Source: JBFMGD01 sp040751775 (GTDB taxonomy: Bacteria; Bacillota; Dethiobacteria; DTU022). Taken from it: 23,431 nucleotides of DNA. Position numbers and translations under genes: made by a program. Location: contig JBFMGD010000046.1 of the NCBI GenBank assembly GCA_040751775.1, positions 1-23,431 on the forward strand. Reading direction: 5' to 3'. Numbering within the stretch: position 1 is the first letter of the stretch; every line of letters starts with the position of its first letter. Shown piece after piece: positions 15,510 through 23,152 of this stretch. A model generated the notes under the pieces. It ran no database searches. It was not told the DNA's origin and saw nothing but the letters and a program-made list of their open reading frames with translations.

Positions 15510-16538
15510 ATGGCCAAAAAAGTAGTCACCTTCGGGGAAATCATGCTCAGACTGTCGACCCCCGGTTTTCAGCGCTTCCAGCAGGCTGATTCGTTTGATG
15601 TTACGTACGGCGGCGGGGAAGCGAACGTGGCTGTATCCCTGGCCTATTTCAACCTGGATGCGTATTTTGTAACCAGAGTCCCCGACAATCCTATCGGCCA
15701 AAGTGCTGTCAACCATTTAAGGCGTTTTGGGGTAAAAACTGACTACATCGCCCGCGGGGGAAAACGTTTGGGCATCTATTTTTTGGAGAGCGGTTCCTCG
15801 CAGAGGCCTTCCAAGGTTGTTTACGACCGCGCCCATTCCGCCATCGCGGAAGCGGGACCGAGGGATTTTGACTGGGAAGAAATTTTCAAAGGGGCCGATT
15901 GGTTTCATTTTACCGGCATTACCTCGGCTTTGGGGGAAAAAACCGCGGCGTTGACCCTGGAGGCCGTGAAGGTCGCCAGGGAAGCGGGGGTTACGGTCAG
16001 CGTCGATTTGAATTACCGAAAAAACCTTTGGACGACCGCCAGGGCGGGCGAGGTGATGTCCTCGCTGGTTCCATACGCCGATGTGTGCATCGCCAATGAG
16101 GAAGATGCGGAGAAGGTTTTCGGCATTCATGCCGGGGGTAGCGAAGTGACCTCGGGCCAGCTCAGCGATGAAGGCTACCGGGCCGTTGCCCGCGAGCTGC
16201 GGGAACGCTTCGGCTTCAAATACGCGGCCATCACGCTTCGGGAAAGCTTTTCCGCTTCCCATAACGGCTGGGCTGCCCTGCTTTACGACGGACGGGAGTA
16301 CTACACGTCCCGCCGTTACGACATCCTGCCCATTGTGGACCGCGTGGGCGGCGGGGATTCCTTTTGCGCGGGCCTGATCTATGGACTGGTCAGCGGCAAG
16401 GGGTGCGGGGAGGCACTGCATTTCGCCGTGGCTGCCTCCTGTCTCAAGCACACCATTCCCGGGGACTTTAACCTGGTGACCGCGGAAGAAGTGGAGCTGC
16501 TGGCCGGGGGAGACAGCTCGGGCCGGGTGCAGAGATAG
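15510..16538 (+). CDS. kdgK: 2-keto-3-deoxygluconate kinase (PfkB family)
   Basis: 342 residues from ATG 15510, preceded by AAAGGAG. Ribokinase fold: N-terminal TFGEIMLRLSTPG, the sugar-binding YGGGEANVAVSL, DLNYRKNLW (a stretch typical of KDG kinases), and the C-terminal anion hole GGGD at 280-283 with catalytic D283. It phosphorylates KDG from altronate dehydratase to KDPG for the aldolase upstream. The gene order aldolase-kinase is common. High GC like its neighbours. Confidence 0.91.
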   Translation: MAKKVVTFGEIMLRLSTPGFQRFQQADSFDVTYGGGEANVAVSLAYFNLDAYFVTRVPDNPIGQSAVNHLRRFGVKTDYIARGGKRLGIYFLESGSSQRPSKVVYDRAHSAIAEAGPRDFDWEEIFKGADWFHFTGITSALGEKTAALTLEAVKVAREAGVTVSVDLNYRKNLWTTARAGEVMSSLVPYADVCIANEEDAEKVFGIHAGGSEVTSGQLSDEGYRAVARELRERFGFKYAAITLRESFSASHNGWAALLYDGREYYTSRRYDILPIVDRVGGGDSFCAGLIYGLVSGKGCGEALHFAVAASCLKHTIPGDFNLVTAEEVELLAGGDSSGRVQR

Positions 16539-16597
16539 GATGCGCGAAACAGCTGTAAAAGTGTCGGGTTCATTAAGAAGGTTGGAAAGGAGCCGCC

Positions 16598-18133
16598 ATG
16601 CTGCTGGGGAGAAAACTGCTGCACGATAATTATTTGCCTCCGGCGGGCCTGAAAGTCGGCCCGCTGAACGACTATCCGGAGAAAGCGATCCAGTTCGGGG
16701 AGGGCAACTTCATGCGCGCCTTCGTGGACTGGATGATCAATGAAATGAACGGCCGAGGCCTGTTTAACGGGCGCGTGGTCCTGGTGCAGCCGATAAAAGA
16801 GGGGCTGTGTCCCCGGATCAACGAGCAAAACGGCCTCTACACCCTCTACCTGCGCGGGGTACAAAAAGGGGTGCTGAAAGAAGAAAAAAGCATCGTCACG
16901 GCGGTCAGCCGCTGTATCGACCCGTACCGGGAGTGGGCGGGGCTTTTGGCCTGCGCGGAAAACCCGTCGCTGCGCTTTCTGTTTTCCAACACCACCGAGG
17001 CTGGCATCGCCTACAAGCCCGAGCCCCTGACCGGGGAAACGCCGGTTTCCTTCCCGGCTAAGGCAGCCGCTTTTTTGTATCACCGTTTCAAAGCCTTCGG
17101 CGGCGCGCCGGAAAGCGGCCTGATCATCATCCCCTGCGAGTTGATCGACCGAAACGGCGACGAGCTAAAGAAAACCGTGCTGCAGCACTGCGCCGATTGG
17201 AAACTGCCCGGTCAATTTACGGCCTGGCTGGAGAAGTCCAATTATTTTTTTAATTCCCTGGTGGACCGTATCGTAACCGGCTTCCCCCGCGATGACGCCG
17301 GCGCACTGTTTGCCGAACTGGGCTACGAAGACCAATTGCTGGATACCGGGGAGATATTTCACCTTTGGGTCATCGAGTGCCCGCCCGGCTTTGATCTGGA
17401 GGCGGAGCTGCCCTTCCGCCGGGCCGGGCTGAATGTGCCGGCAGTGCCGGATATGGCCCCGTACCGCACGCGTAAGGTGCGCATCTTAAACGGTTCCCAT
17501 ACGCTGATCGTCCCCGTGGCCTTCCTCTCCGGCCTGGACACGGTCAAAGAGGCGGTGGACGACGCTTTAATCGGTTTATTTTTGCGGCGCAGCCTGGAGG
17601 AGGAGATTATCCCCACCCTGGATCTGCCTCGCGGAGAGGTGCAGGTCTTTGCCGTAGATGTGCTGGAGCGCTTTCAAAACCCCCATATCCAACACTACCT
17701 GATCGATATCGCCCTGAATTCGACCTCCAAGTTCAAAACCAGGGTGCTGCCTTCTCTCTTGGGCTGCATCGCCCTGGAAGGCCGCCTGCCCAAGCTCATC
17801 TGTTTTTCCCTGGCCGCCCTCTGCGTTTTTTTCCGCATCAGCGGGGCGGGAAGTACGGGCGCGGAAGCCCGGCGGGACCAGGGGCCATACGCGGTGCGCG
17901 ACAGTGAAGCGGCCCTCGATTTCTTCCGGGAAGCCTGGGCGGATTGTGACGGCAGCCTTCCGGGTTGCCTGCAGCTGGCGGAAAAGGTTTTAAGCAGCCG
18001 CGGCCTCTGGGAAGCCGACTTGAGGCAGGTTGAAGGGCTTTGCGCGCTGGTGGGCAGCTATCTTCACAGCATCTTAAGCAGTGGGATGCGCAGCGCGCTG
18101 GAAGTATGCCTGAATGGCGGCGGCGGTGAGTGA
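16598..18133 (+). CDS. uxaB: Tagaturonate reductase (altronate oxidoreductase)
   Basis: 511 residues from ATG 16598 behind AAAGGAG. Mannitol-dehydrogenase family, close to E. coli UxaB throughout: IQFGEGNFMRAFVDW, LFSNTTEAGIAY, IIPCELIDRNGDELK, LVDRIVTGFPRD and KVRILNGSHT (the conserved lysine/asparagine/histidine cluster). E. coli UxaB is 483 residues; the surplus lies mostly in an alanine- and glycine-rich stretch after FSLAALCVFF. It reduces D-tagaturonate to D-altronate with NADH. It is separated by one base from the downstream dehydratase start, which implies translational coupling. Confidence 0.93.
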   Translation: MLLGRKLLHDNYLPPAGLKVGPLNDYPEKAIQFGEGNFMRAFVDWMINEMNGRGLFNGRVVLVQPIKEGLCPRINEQNGLYTLYLRGVQKGVLKEEKSIVTAVSRCIDPYREWAGLLACAENPSLRFLFSNTTEAGIAYKPEPLTGETPVSFPAKAAAFLYHRFKAFGGAPESGLIIIPCELIDRNGDELKKTVLQHCADWKLPGQFTAWLEKSNYFFNSLVDRIVTGFPRDDAGALFAELGYEDQLLDTGEIFHLWVIECPPGFDLEAELPFRRAGLNVPAVPDMAPYRTRKVRILNGSHTLIVPVAFLSGLDTVKEAVDDALIGLFLRRSLEEEIIPTLDLPRGEVQVFAVDVLERFQNPHIQHYLIDIALNSTSKFKTRVLPSLLGCIALEGRLPKLICFSLAALCVFFRISGAGSTGAEARRDQGPYAVRDSEAALDFFREAWADCDGSLPGCLQLAEKVLSSRGLWEADLRQVEGLCALVGSYLHSILSSGMRSALEVCLNGGGGE

Positions 18134-18134
18134 G

Positions 18135-19622
18135 ATGGAAAAGATTCTGGTGATCCATGAACGGGATAATGTGGCGGTGGCCCTCTCCTCGCTGCAGGAT
18201 GGCGAAACACTCCCGGGAGGCCTTTGCCTGCGGCAGGCTGTCGCCCCCGGCCACAAACTGGCCCTGCGCGATATCGCCGCTGGCGAGCCGGTGATCAAAT
18301 ACGGGCACCCCATCGGGTCGGTCCTCCGGCTGATTAAAGCGGGGGAGCATGTGCACAGCCATAACCTGCGCACCGGGTTGGCAGGCCCGCTGGAGTACCG
18401 CTACAACCCGGTTTCCTGCCTCGAGCTGGCCGTGGAGCCCGCAGTAGGCTTTCCAGCCTACCGGCGGAAAGGCGGGAAGGTCGGCATCCGCAACGAAGTG
18501 TGGATCATCAATACCGTCGGCTGCTGCAACAAGATCAGCGAGCGGCTGGCCTCCCTAGCCGCCGGACGCTACCGGGAGCGGCGCATCGACAGGGTCATCC
18601 AGTTTTCCCACCCCTACGGCTGCTCGCAGCTGGGGGAGGATCACGCAAACACCCAGAAAATTTTGGCCGGGCTGGTGCGCCACCCCAATGCGGGTGGAGT
18701 GCTGGTGCTGGGCCTGGGCTGCGAAAACAACCATCTGGAACAGTTCCGCGCCGTGGTGGGCGAGAAAAATCCGGAGCGGGTGCGCTGGCTTAACGCTCAG
18801 GACGTGGAGGACGAGGTGGAAGCGGGGTTGATGCTGTTAGACGAACTTGTGGCCTATGCCGAAACCTTCCGGCGCGAAACGGTTCCGGCTTCTGAACTGG
18901 TGGTGGGGCTGAAATGCGGCGGTTCCGACGCCTTCTCCGGCATCACGGCCAACCCCCTGGTCGGCCTCTTTACCGACCGCCTGCTGGCCCAGGGCGGAAC
19001 CGCCCTTCTAACCGAAGTTCCTGAGATGTTCGGTGCCGAAACCATTTTAATGGAGCGCTGCGGCAGCCGGGAGCTCTTCGAGCAGACCGCGGCCCTGGTG
19101 AACGGGTTTAAAGATTACTATGCCCGCCACGGGCAGGCGATCTACGAAAACCCCTCCCCGGGGAATAAAGAAGGGGGCATCACCACCCTGGAGGAGAAGT
19201 CCCTGGGATGCATCTTGAAGGGCGGAAGCTCCCCGGTGCGGGGGGTGCTCGCCTACGGAGACGCCGTTGGCCCGGAGCAAAAAGGACTGATCCTGCTGGA
19301 AGGGCCGGGGAACGATATGGTGGCGGTGACCGCTCTGGCCGCGGCGGGCGCCCACCTGGTCCTCTTCACCACCGGCCGGGGCACGCCCCTGGGGGGCCCG
19401 GTGCCTACGGTGAAGATCTCCTCCAACTCAGAGCTGGCCGCGCGGAAAAAACACTGGATCGACTTCGACGCCGGGCGACTTTTCAGCGGAACTCCGCTTC
19501 CCGGGCTGGAAGAAGAGTTTTTTCAATTTGTGCTGGAAGCGGCCGCCGGGCAGCGCAGGACCCGCAATGAAGAGCACAATTACCGCGAGATCGGCATTTT
19601 CAAAGCCGGCGTAATCCTGTAA
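18135..19622 (+). CDS. uxaA: Altronate dehydratase
   Basis: 495 residues. I choose ATG 18135, one base after the uxaB stop, because it gives the family start MEKILVIHERDNVAVAL; an in-frame ATG at 18114 would overlap uxaB by 20 bp and add seven poorly conserved residues. An N-terminal SAF domain (about 1-85) is fused to the large D-galactarate/altronate dehydratase domain. The large domain carries iron-binding-type cysteines in VGCCNK, YGCSQLGEDHANT, LGLGCENN and GLKCGGSDAFSG. It converts D-altronate to KDG. It is the last gene of the operon and is followed by a convergent intergenic region. Confidence 0.94.
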   Translation: MEKILVIHERDNVAVALSSLQDGETLPGGLCLRQAVAPGHKLALRDIAAGEPVIKYGHPIGSVLRLIKAGEHVHSHNLRTGLAGPLEYRYNPVSCLELAVEPAVGFPAYRRKGGKVGIRNEVWIINTVGCCNKISERLASLAAGRYRERRIDRVIQFSHPYGCSQLGEDHANTQKILAGLVRHPNAGGVLVLGLGCENNHLEQFRAVVGEKNPERVRWLNAQDVEDEVEAGLMLLDELVAYAETFRRETVPASELVVGLKCGGSDAFSGITANPLVGLFTDRLLAQGGTALLTEVPEMFGAETILMERCGSRELFEQTAALVNGFKDYYARHGQAIYENPSPGNKEGGITTLEEKSLGCILKGGSSPVRGVLAYGDAVGPEQKGLILLEGPGNDMVAVTALAAAGAHLVLFTTGRGTPLGGPVPTVKISSNSELAARKKHWIDFDAGRLFSGTPLPGLEEEFFQFVLEAAAGQRRTRNEEHNYREIGIFKAGVIL

Positions 19623-19698
19623 TTCCAAAGTCGGGCGCTTTTTCGAAAACAGTCGGAGACAGCAGCAGAATGCCCCCCGCCTGTTTTTTTCCTGCGGC

Positions 19699-19754
19699 GT
19701 AAGCGTAAAATTGACCCCACCATGCAACCGGGGTGGGGTCAATTTTACGCTTAC
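19699..19754. repeat. Perfect 23-bp inverted repeat with 10-nt loop
   Basis: Arms at 19699-19721 and 19732-19754 are exact complements (left arm begins GTAAGCGTAAAATTGACC). The loop is ATGCAACCGG. It sits in the convergent gap between uxaA (plus) and tRNA-Leu (minus). The GGGGTCAATTTTAC core resembles ends of REP/MITE-like repeats or IS21-type termini seen elsewhere, which is a recollection, not a match I can verify. It may also act as a two-way transcription stop. Confidence 0.8.
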
Positions 19755-19826
19755 CTATAAGCACACAAGAGTAAAAATAAAAGCTTTTGGAACCTGTTGC
19801 CAGTCCCAAAAACCCTTATAAATCAA

Positions 19827-19913
19827 TGGTGCGGGCGAGAGGATTTGAACCTCCAAGGGAATGCTCCCACTGGATCCTAAGTCCAGCGCGTCTGCCAGTT
19901 CCGCCACGCCCGC
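19827..19913 (-). tRNA. tRNA-Leu (anticodon UAG)
   Basis: Read on the minus strand. The acceptor stem is GCGGGCG paired with CGCCCGC, then A and an encoded CCA. The D-loop region reads GTGGCGGAACTGGCAGACGC. The anticodon stem CTGGA/TCCAG closes the loop CTTAGGA, giving UAG. A variable arm of class II length (GTGGGAGCATTCCCTT) and GGTTCAAATCC complete it. Length 87 nt with CCA. It decodes CUA. Confidence 0.95.
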
Positions 19914-19936
19914 ACATCTAATAAAGCTACACCCCT

Positions 19937-19965
19937 ATTATAGCGGTTTACAAAACGTTATTCAA
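19937..19965 (-). promoter_or_regulatory. Promoter of tRNA-Leu
   Basis: On the minus strand TTGAAT (19960-19965), 17 bp, TATAAT (19937-19942). The start would be about 17 nt before the tRNA. The -35 box overlaps the last codons of the permease gene. Confidence 0.7.
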
Positions 19966-21218
19966 CCGGTTATACTCCTGATTACGGTGTAGACGATGTA
20001 TATCAACAAAAGCAGGCAGGATACGGCTCCCAATAGGGGTAACACCGGGTAGAAGGGTACTTTGAATGCAGGGTTTGTTTGTTGTATTTTTCTTGACCGA
20101 ACCACGCAGAGACAGATTAAGGTGTAGTTGAAAAGGTATAAAGCCGAGGCGATTTTGGACAGGGTAATCAGGCTTTGTGGGGAAAATAGCCCCAGGATAA
20201 TCGCGGCCGATATCACCACCGTGGAGATAACAAGGGCGCGGTGCGGGGTTGAATAAACCGGGTGGACGGCCGCGGCCCAGCCTTGCATAAAGCCGTTCCG
20301 GCTCATGGCAAAGCTGATCCGTGAAGCTGATAAAAAGTTTACGTTGGCGCTGGTAATCGTGGCTACAATGCAGGCCGCGAGCATGGAAATATTACCGGCC
20401 GCTCCGGCGAGGCGGAAGGCGTAAGCTTGAAGCGGCGCTGTGCCGGCCAGTTCCCGGGGGGGCAGTATTCTCATTAGTGCAAACAAAATTAATAGGTAGA
20501 GTAAGGTTACAACGGCCACGCTCCAGACCATGGCCCGGGGGATGTTTCTGTCGGGTTCCTTTACTTCTTCACCGAGGCTGCATAGCTGCATAAAGCCCAG
20601 GTAGCTGACAAAGATTATTCCTGTCACCGCCAGTATATCACCCAAGTTTCCGGATAAAACGGCCTGTTCCCGGGAAACGGGAACAGAACCTGCCAGAAAG
20701 CCGGCCAAGGCAAAGCCGACGAGCAGCGCCAACATCGGCGCTACCATTAGCTGTTGAAACAGGTCGGCTTTCTTAACGCCGATTATATTTACTGCCGCGA
20801 TTACAGCGAGTAGCAGCAACGCCGTGCCGGTCTGGGCCAGGTGGTGACTGAACTTAAGAAAAGGGTCGAGAAACCGGGCAAAAGAAACCAGGTAAAACGC
20901 ACAGGCCGCCATCAGTCCAAACCACATGGTCCAGCCGGACACTAATCCCCACCGTTCACCCATGACTTCATGAATAAATATATAAACGCCTCCGGCCCGG
21001 GGGTATTGTGCCGCCATTTCACCGGAGTTGAGGGCGATCAACAGAGCCACGACTCCTCCCAGGATGTATGAATAAACCATGGCCGGGCCGGCGACCTGGT
21101 AAGCCGCTCCCGGTAAAACAAAAATAGCCCCGCTAACCATAGTTCCGGAGCCGATGGCGAAGGCGCCCCAGATCGTGATCGATCTGTTCAGGCTTTTTTC
21201 TTTCGCTATAGAGGGCAT
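19962..21218 (-). CDS. APC-family amino-acid permease
   Basis: 418 residues from the ATG at 21218 (minus strand), chosen because GGAGG lies six bases upstream and because the promoter at 21259-21287 would start transcription near 21252, which excludes the longer start at 21263. About twelve hydrophobic segments. The first carries GAFAIGSGTMVSGAIFVLPG, matching the unwound GSG motif of APC transporters. FVSYLGFMQLCSLGEEVKEPDRNIPRA matches the conserved F-x-G-(F/W)-E-P-x-R-x-I-P motif around segments 6-7. Substrate not predictable. It is unrelated to the inositol cluster and transcribed away from the regulator at 21405. Confidence 0.88.
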   Translation of the reverse strand: MPSIAKEKSLNRSITIWGAFAIGSGTMVSGAIFVLPGAAYQVAGPAMVYSYILGGVVALLIALNSGEMAAQYPRAGGVYIFIHEVMGERWGLVSGWTMWFGLMAACAFYLVSFARFLDPFLKFSHHLAQTGTALLLLAVIAAVNIIGVKKADLFQQLMVAPMLALLVGFALAGFLAGSVPVSREQAVLSGNLGDILAVTGIIFVSYLGFMQLCSLGEEVKEPDRNIPRAMVWSVAVVTLLYLLILFALMRILPPRELAGTAPLQAYAFRLAGAAGNISMLAACIVATITSANVNFLSASRISFAMSRNGFMQGWAAAVHPVYSTPHRALVISTVVISAAIILGLFSPQSLITLSKIASALYLFNYTLICLCVVRSRKIQQTNPAFKVPFYPVLPLLGAVSCLLLLIYIVYTVIRSITG

Positions 21219-21258
21219 CTGAACCTCCGTTATCCTATCGGTAGAATATACTGGTAAG

Positions 21259-21287
21259 ATCATATTTTTATTTTTTGATCAAGTCAA
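21259..21287 (-). promoter_or_regulatory. Promoter of the APC permease gene
   Basis: On the minus strand TTGACT (21282-21287), 17 bp, TATGAT (21259-21264). It lies 5' of the ribosome site GGAGG and decides between the two candidate starts. Confidence 0.68.
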
Positions 21288-21331
21288 GATGTCCCCAATA
21301 ACCAGGGCTCAGCAACGGGGTTTATAAAAAT

Positions 21332-21337
21332 TATAAT
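21332..21337 (+). promoter_or_regulatory. Possible -10 box for the regulator gene
   Basis: TATAAT in the divergent gap, without a recognisable -35 hexamer at the right distance. It would give a leader of about 60 nt. Confidence 0.3.
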
Positions 21338-21404
21338 CCCGCGGCAGGATTTCTTCTAATATTTACGAATATTCTAAGGTATATAAAGGGGGGATGCTCG
21401 CCTG

Positions 21405-23099
21405 ATGCTGAAAGCGGCTCTAATTATCGAAGATCAGCGCGGCGTAGAGATATTTCGCATATTGCAGGAGTGCAGCGGCCTGAACTTAATCGGCCTGGCT
21501 CACCTGAACGGTGATTTTTCCTGGTTGACGGAAGCGGAACGGCGCAAATATTTCGTGACCGCGGATCCGGATCGCATTACCGCTCTGCCTGATATCCAGT
21601 CGGTGGTCAACGCAACTGGTGGCCCGGATGTTAATATGCACCTGCAAAATAGCATCCGCGGCGGCGCAGAATTGATCAACGTCCCTGCCCAGGGTTTGCT
21701 CATGGCTGTGCTCCGTTCCAAAGAGCAGCTTTTGGAGACGCGTCGCTTGAAGGGTGAACTGTGGGCTGTTCTGAACGCCGTGCAAGATGCCATTGAAGTT
21801 GTGGACAACCAGGGCCTGATTAAATACGTCAATCCCGCCTTTACCCGTGTTACCGGCATTCCGGAAAGCAAACGGGTCGGGTGTAATATTTTTGAAGTGT
21901 CACCGCACGGCGCTTTGGCGCAATCTTTGATCCGACAAAAACCGGTGACCGGTTACCGGACTTGTGTAGGGGGCAGTGAAGTGGAGGTCATCTCAAACGC
22001 TTCACCGATTATCGTCGACGGGGAAATCACGGGGGCCGTGGTGGTGTTCCAACCGGTCAGTGATATTTTAAAGTTGATGGATGATCTTAAGCACAGCAAT
22101 ACGATTATTGAAAACTTGTATGCGCAAATCGACCAGATGGCCGGCAGCCGCTGGAACTTCGAAGATATGATCGGGCAGAGCAAAATTTTCCGGACCGCGG
22201 TGGAAACGGCGCGCAAGGCGGCGCGCAGTGAGGCGCCTATTTTAATCAGCGGTGAAAGCGGTACCGGTAAAAATGTTTTTGCCAGAACAGTACACAGCTG
22301 CAGCACCAGGAAGAGAAGACCGCTGATTATCTTTGACTGTTCGACTGTGCCGGATTCCCTGCAGGAGTTGGAGCTCTTCGGCTGTGAAAAGGGAGCGATG
22401 CCCGGTGTGGTCCACACTCGCCTCGGCAAGATCGAATTGGCCCACGAAGGGACCCTATTTTTCAAGGAAGTTAACTCGTTGAACCCGTATTTACAGCAAA
22501 AGCTGCTCACCTTTTTAAATGAGAACTCATTTTACCGGATCGGCGGCGATATGCCCGTACCGGCTGACGTCCGGGTAATCGCTTCGGCCAACGATATCCT
22601 CAAAACGGCGGTGGGGAAAGGTTATTTTTTACCGGAGCTCTATCGCCGGCTGAGCATGGTGGAAATAAATCTCCCTCCGTTGAGGAAGCGTTTGGAGGAC
22701 CTGCCGGTGCTGGTAAACGGGCTGGTGGAGAGATTGAATCGCAAGCTGAGCAAACAGATCACGGAAGTCTCGCCCCGGGCACTGCAGGAGCTGGCCGAGT
22801 ACGATTGGCCGGGCAATATCAGCGAACTGAAAAACGCGATCGAGCGCGCCATGGTGGTCACTGAAGGACCGGCTATTGAATACCACCACCTCGCTCCATA
22901 TATCGGCAACCCGGGCTATGCTCAAACGCCCGTCTTTGACGAAGTCGTACCCCTGGACAAAATAGAGCAGGTTATGTTGAAATTGGCCCTGGCCCGTTAC
23001 GGTGAGTCCCTGACCGGAAAAAAGAAAGCAGCCCAGGCTTTGAATATTTCCCTCGCTACCCTGTATAATAAGCTGAAGAAATACAACGGCTTCAAATAA
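21405..23099 (+). CDS. NtrC-family regulator with PAS domain and degenerate sigma-54 motifs
   Basis: 564 residues. Start ATG 21405 with AAAGGGGGG upstream. Residues 1-105 look like a small Rossmann-like sensory domain (VVNATGGPDVNMHLQN, ELINVPAQGLL). Residues 115-220 are a PAS domain. Residues 253-485 are an AAA+ domain, and the C-terminus is a Fis-type helix-turn-helix (GKKKAAQALNISLATLYNKLKKY). Walker A is intact (GESGTGK, 283-289). The sigma-54-contact motif GAFTGA is changed to GAMPGV (330-335), and the Walker B aspartate is replaced by lysine in LFFKE (351-355). It may therefore not activate sigma-54 promoters in the usual way; TyrR-like action on sigma-A promoters is an alternative. It probably controls the following ligase gene. 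Confidence 0.88.
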   Translation: MLKAALIIEDQRGVEIFRILQECSGLNLIGLAHLNGDFSWLTEAERRKYFVTADPDRITALPDIQSVVNATGGPDVNMHLQNSIRGGAELINVPAQGLLMAVLRSKEQLLETRRLKGELWAVLNAVQDAIEVVDNQGLIKYVNPAFTRVTGIPESKRVGCNIFEVSPHGALAQSLIRQKPVTGYRTCVGGSEVEVISNASPIIVDGEITGAVVVFQPVSDILKLMDDLKHSNTIIENLYAQIDQMAGSRWNFEDMIGQSKIFRTAVETARKAARSEAPILISGESGTGKNVFARTVHSCSTRKRRPLIIFDCSTVPDSLQELELFGCEKGAMPGVVHTRLGKIELAHEGTLFFKEVNSLNPYLQQKLLTFLNENSFYRIGGDMPVPADVRVIASANDILKTAVGKGYFLPELYRRLSMVEINLPPLRKRLEDLPVLVNGLVERLNRKLSKQITEVSPRALQELAEYDWPGNISELKNAIERAMVVTEGPAIEYHHLAPYIGNPGYAQTPVFDEVVPLDKIEQVMLKLALARYGESLTGKKKAAQALNISLATLYNKLKKYNGFK

Positions 23100-23152
23100 A
23101 GCGCCGGCAGTCGAACGCTAGCAACGGAGAACTGCCCGAGGAGGAGTAGACA

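Noticed and set aside
15717..16451. 244-codon open frame on the minus strand
   Set aside because: It lies antisense to kdgK, is rich in low-complexity proline, glycine and arginine, and reflects high GC. kdgK has clear family motifs.
16379..17083. 234-codon open frame on the minus strand
   Set aside because: Antisense shadow across the end of kdgK and the start of uxaB; no ribosome site or family resemblance.
19827..19913. tRNA-Leu as an integration site for an island
   Set aside because: I found no integrase gene and no direct repeat of the tRNA 3' end elsewhere in the window.
23100..23152. Sigma-54 (-24/-12) promoter before the SucC-like gene
   Set aside because: GGCA followed by GC is present near 23106-23118, but the GG-to-GC spacing is one base short and TTGC is missing.
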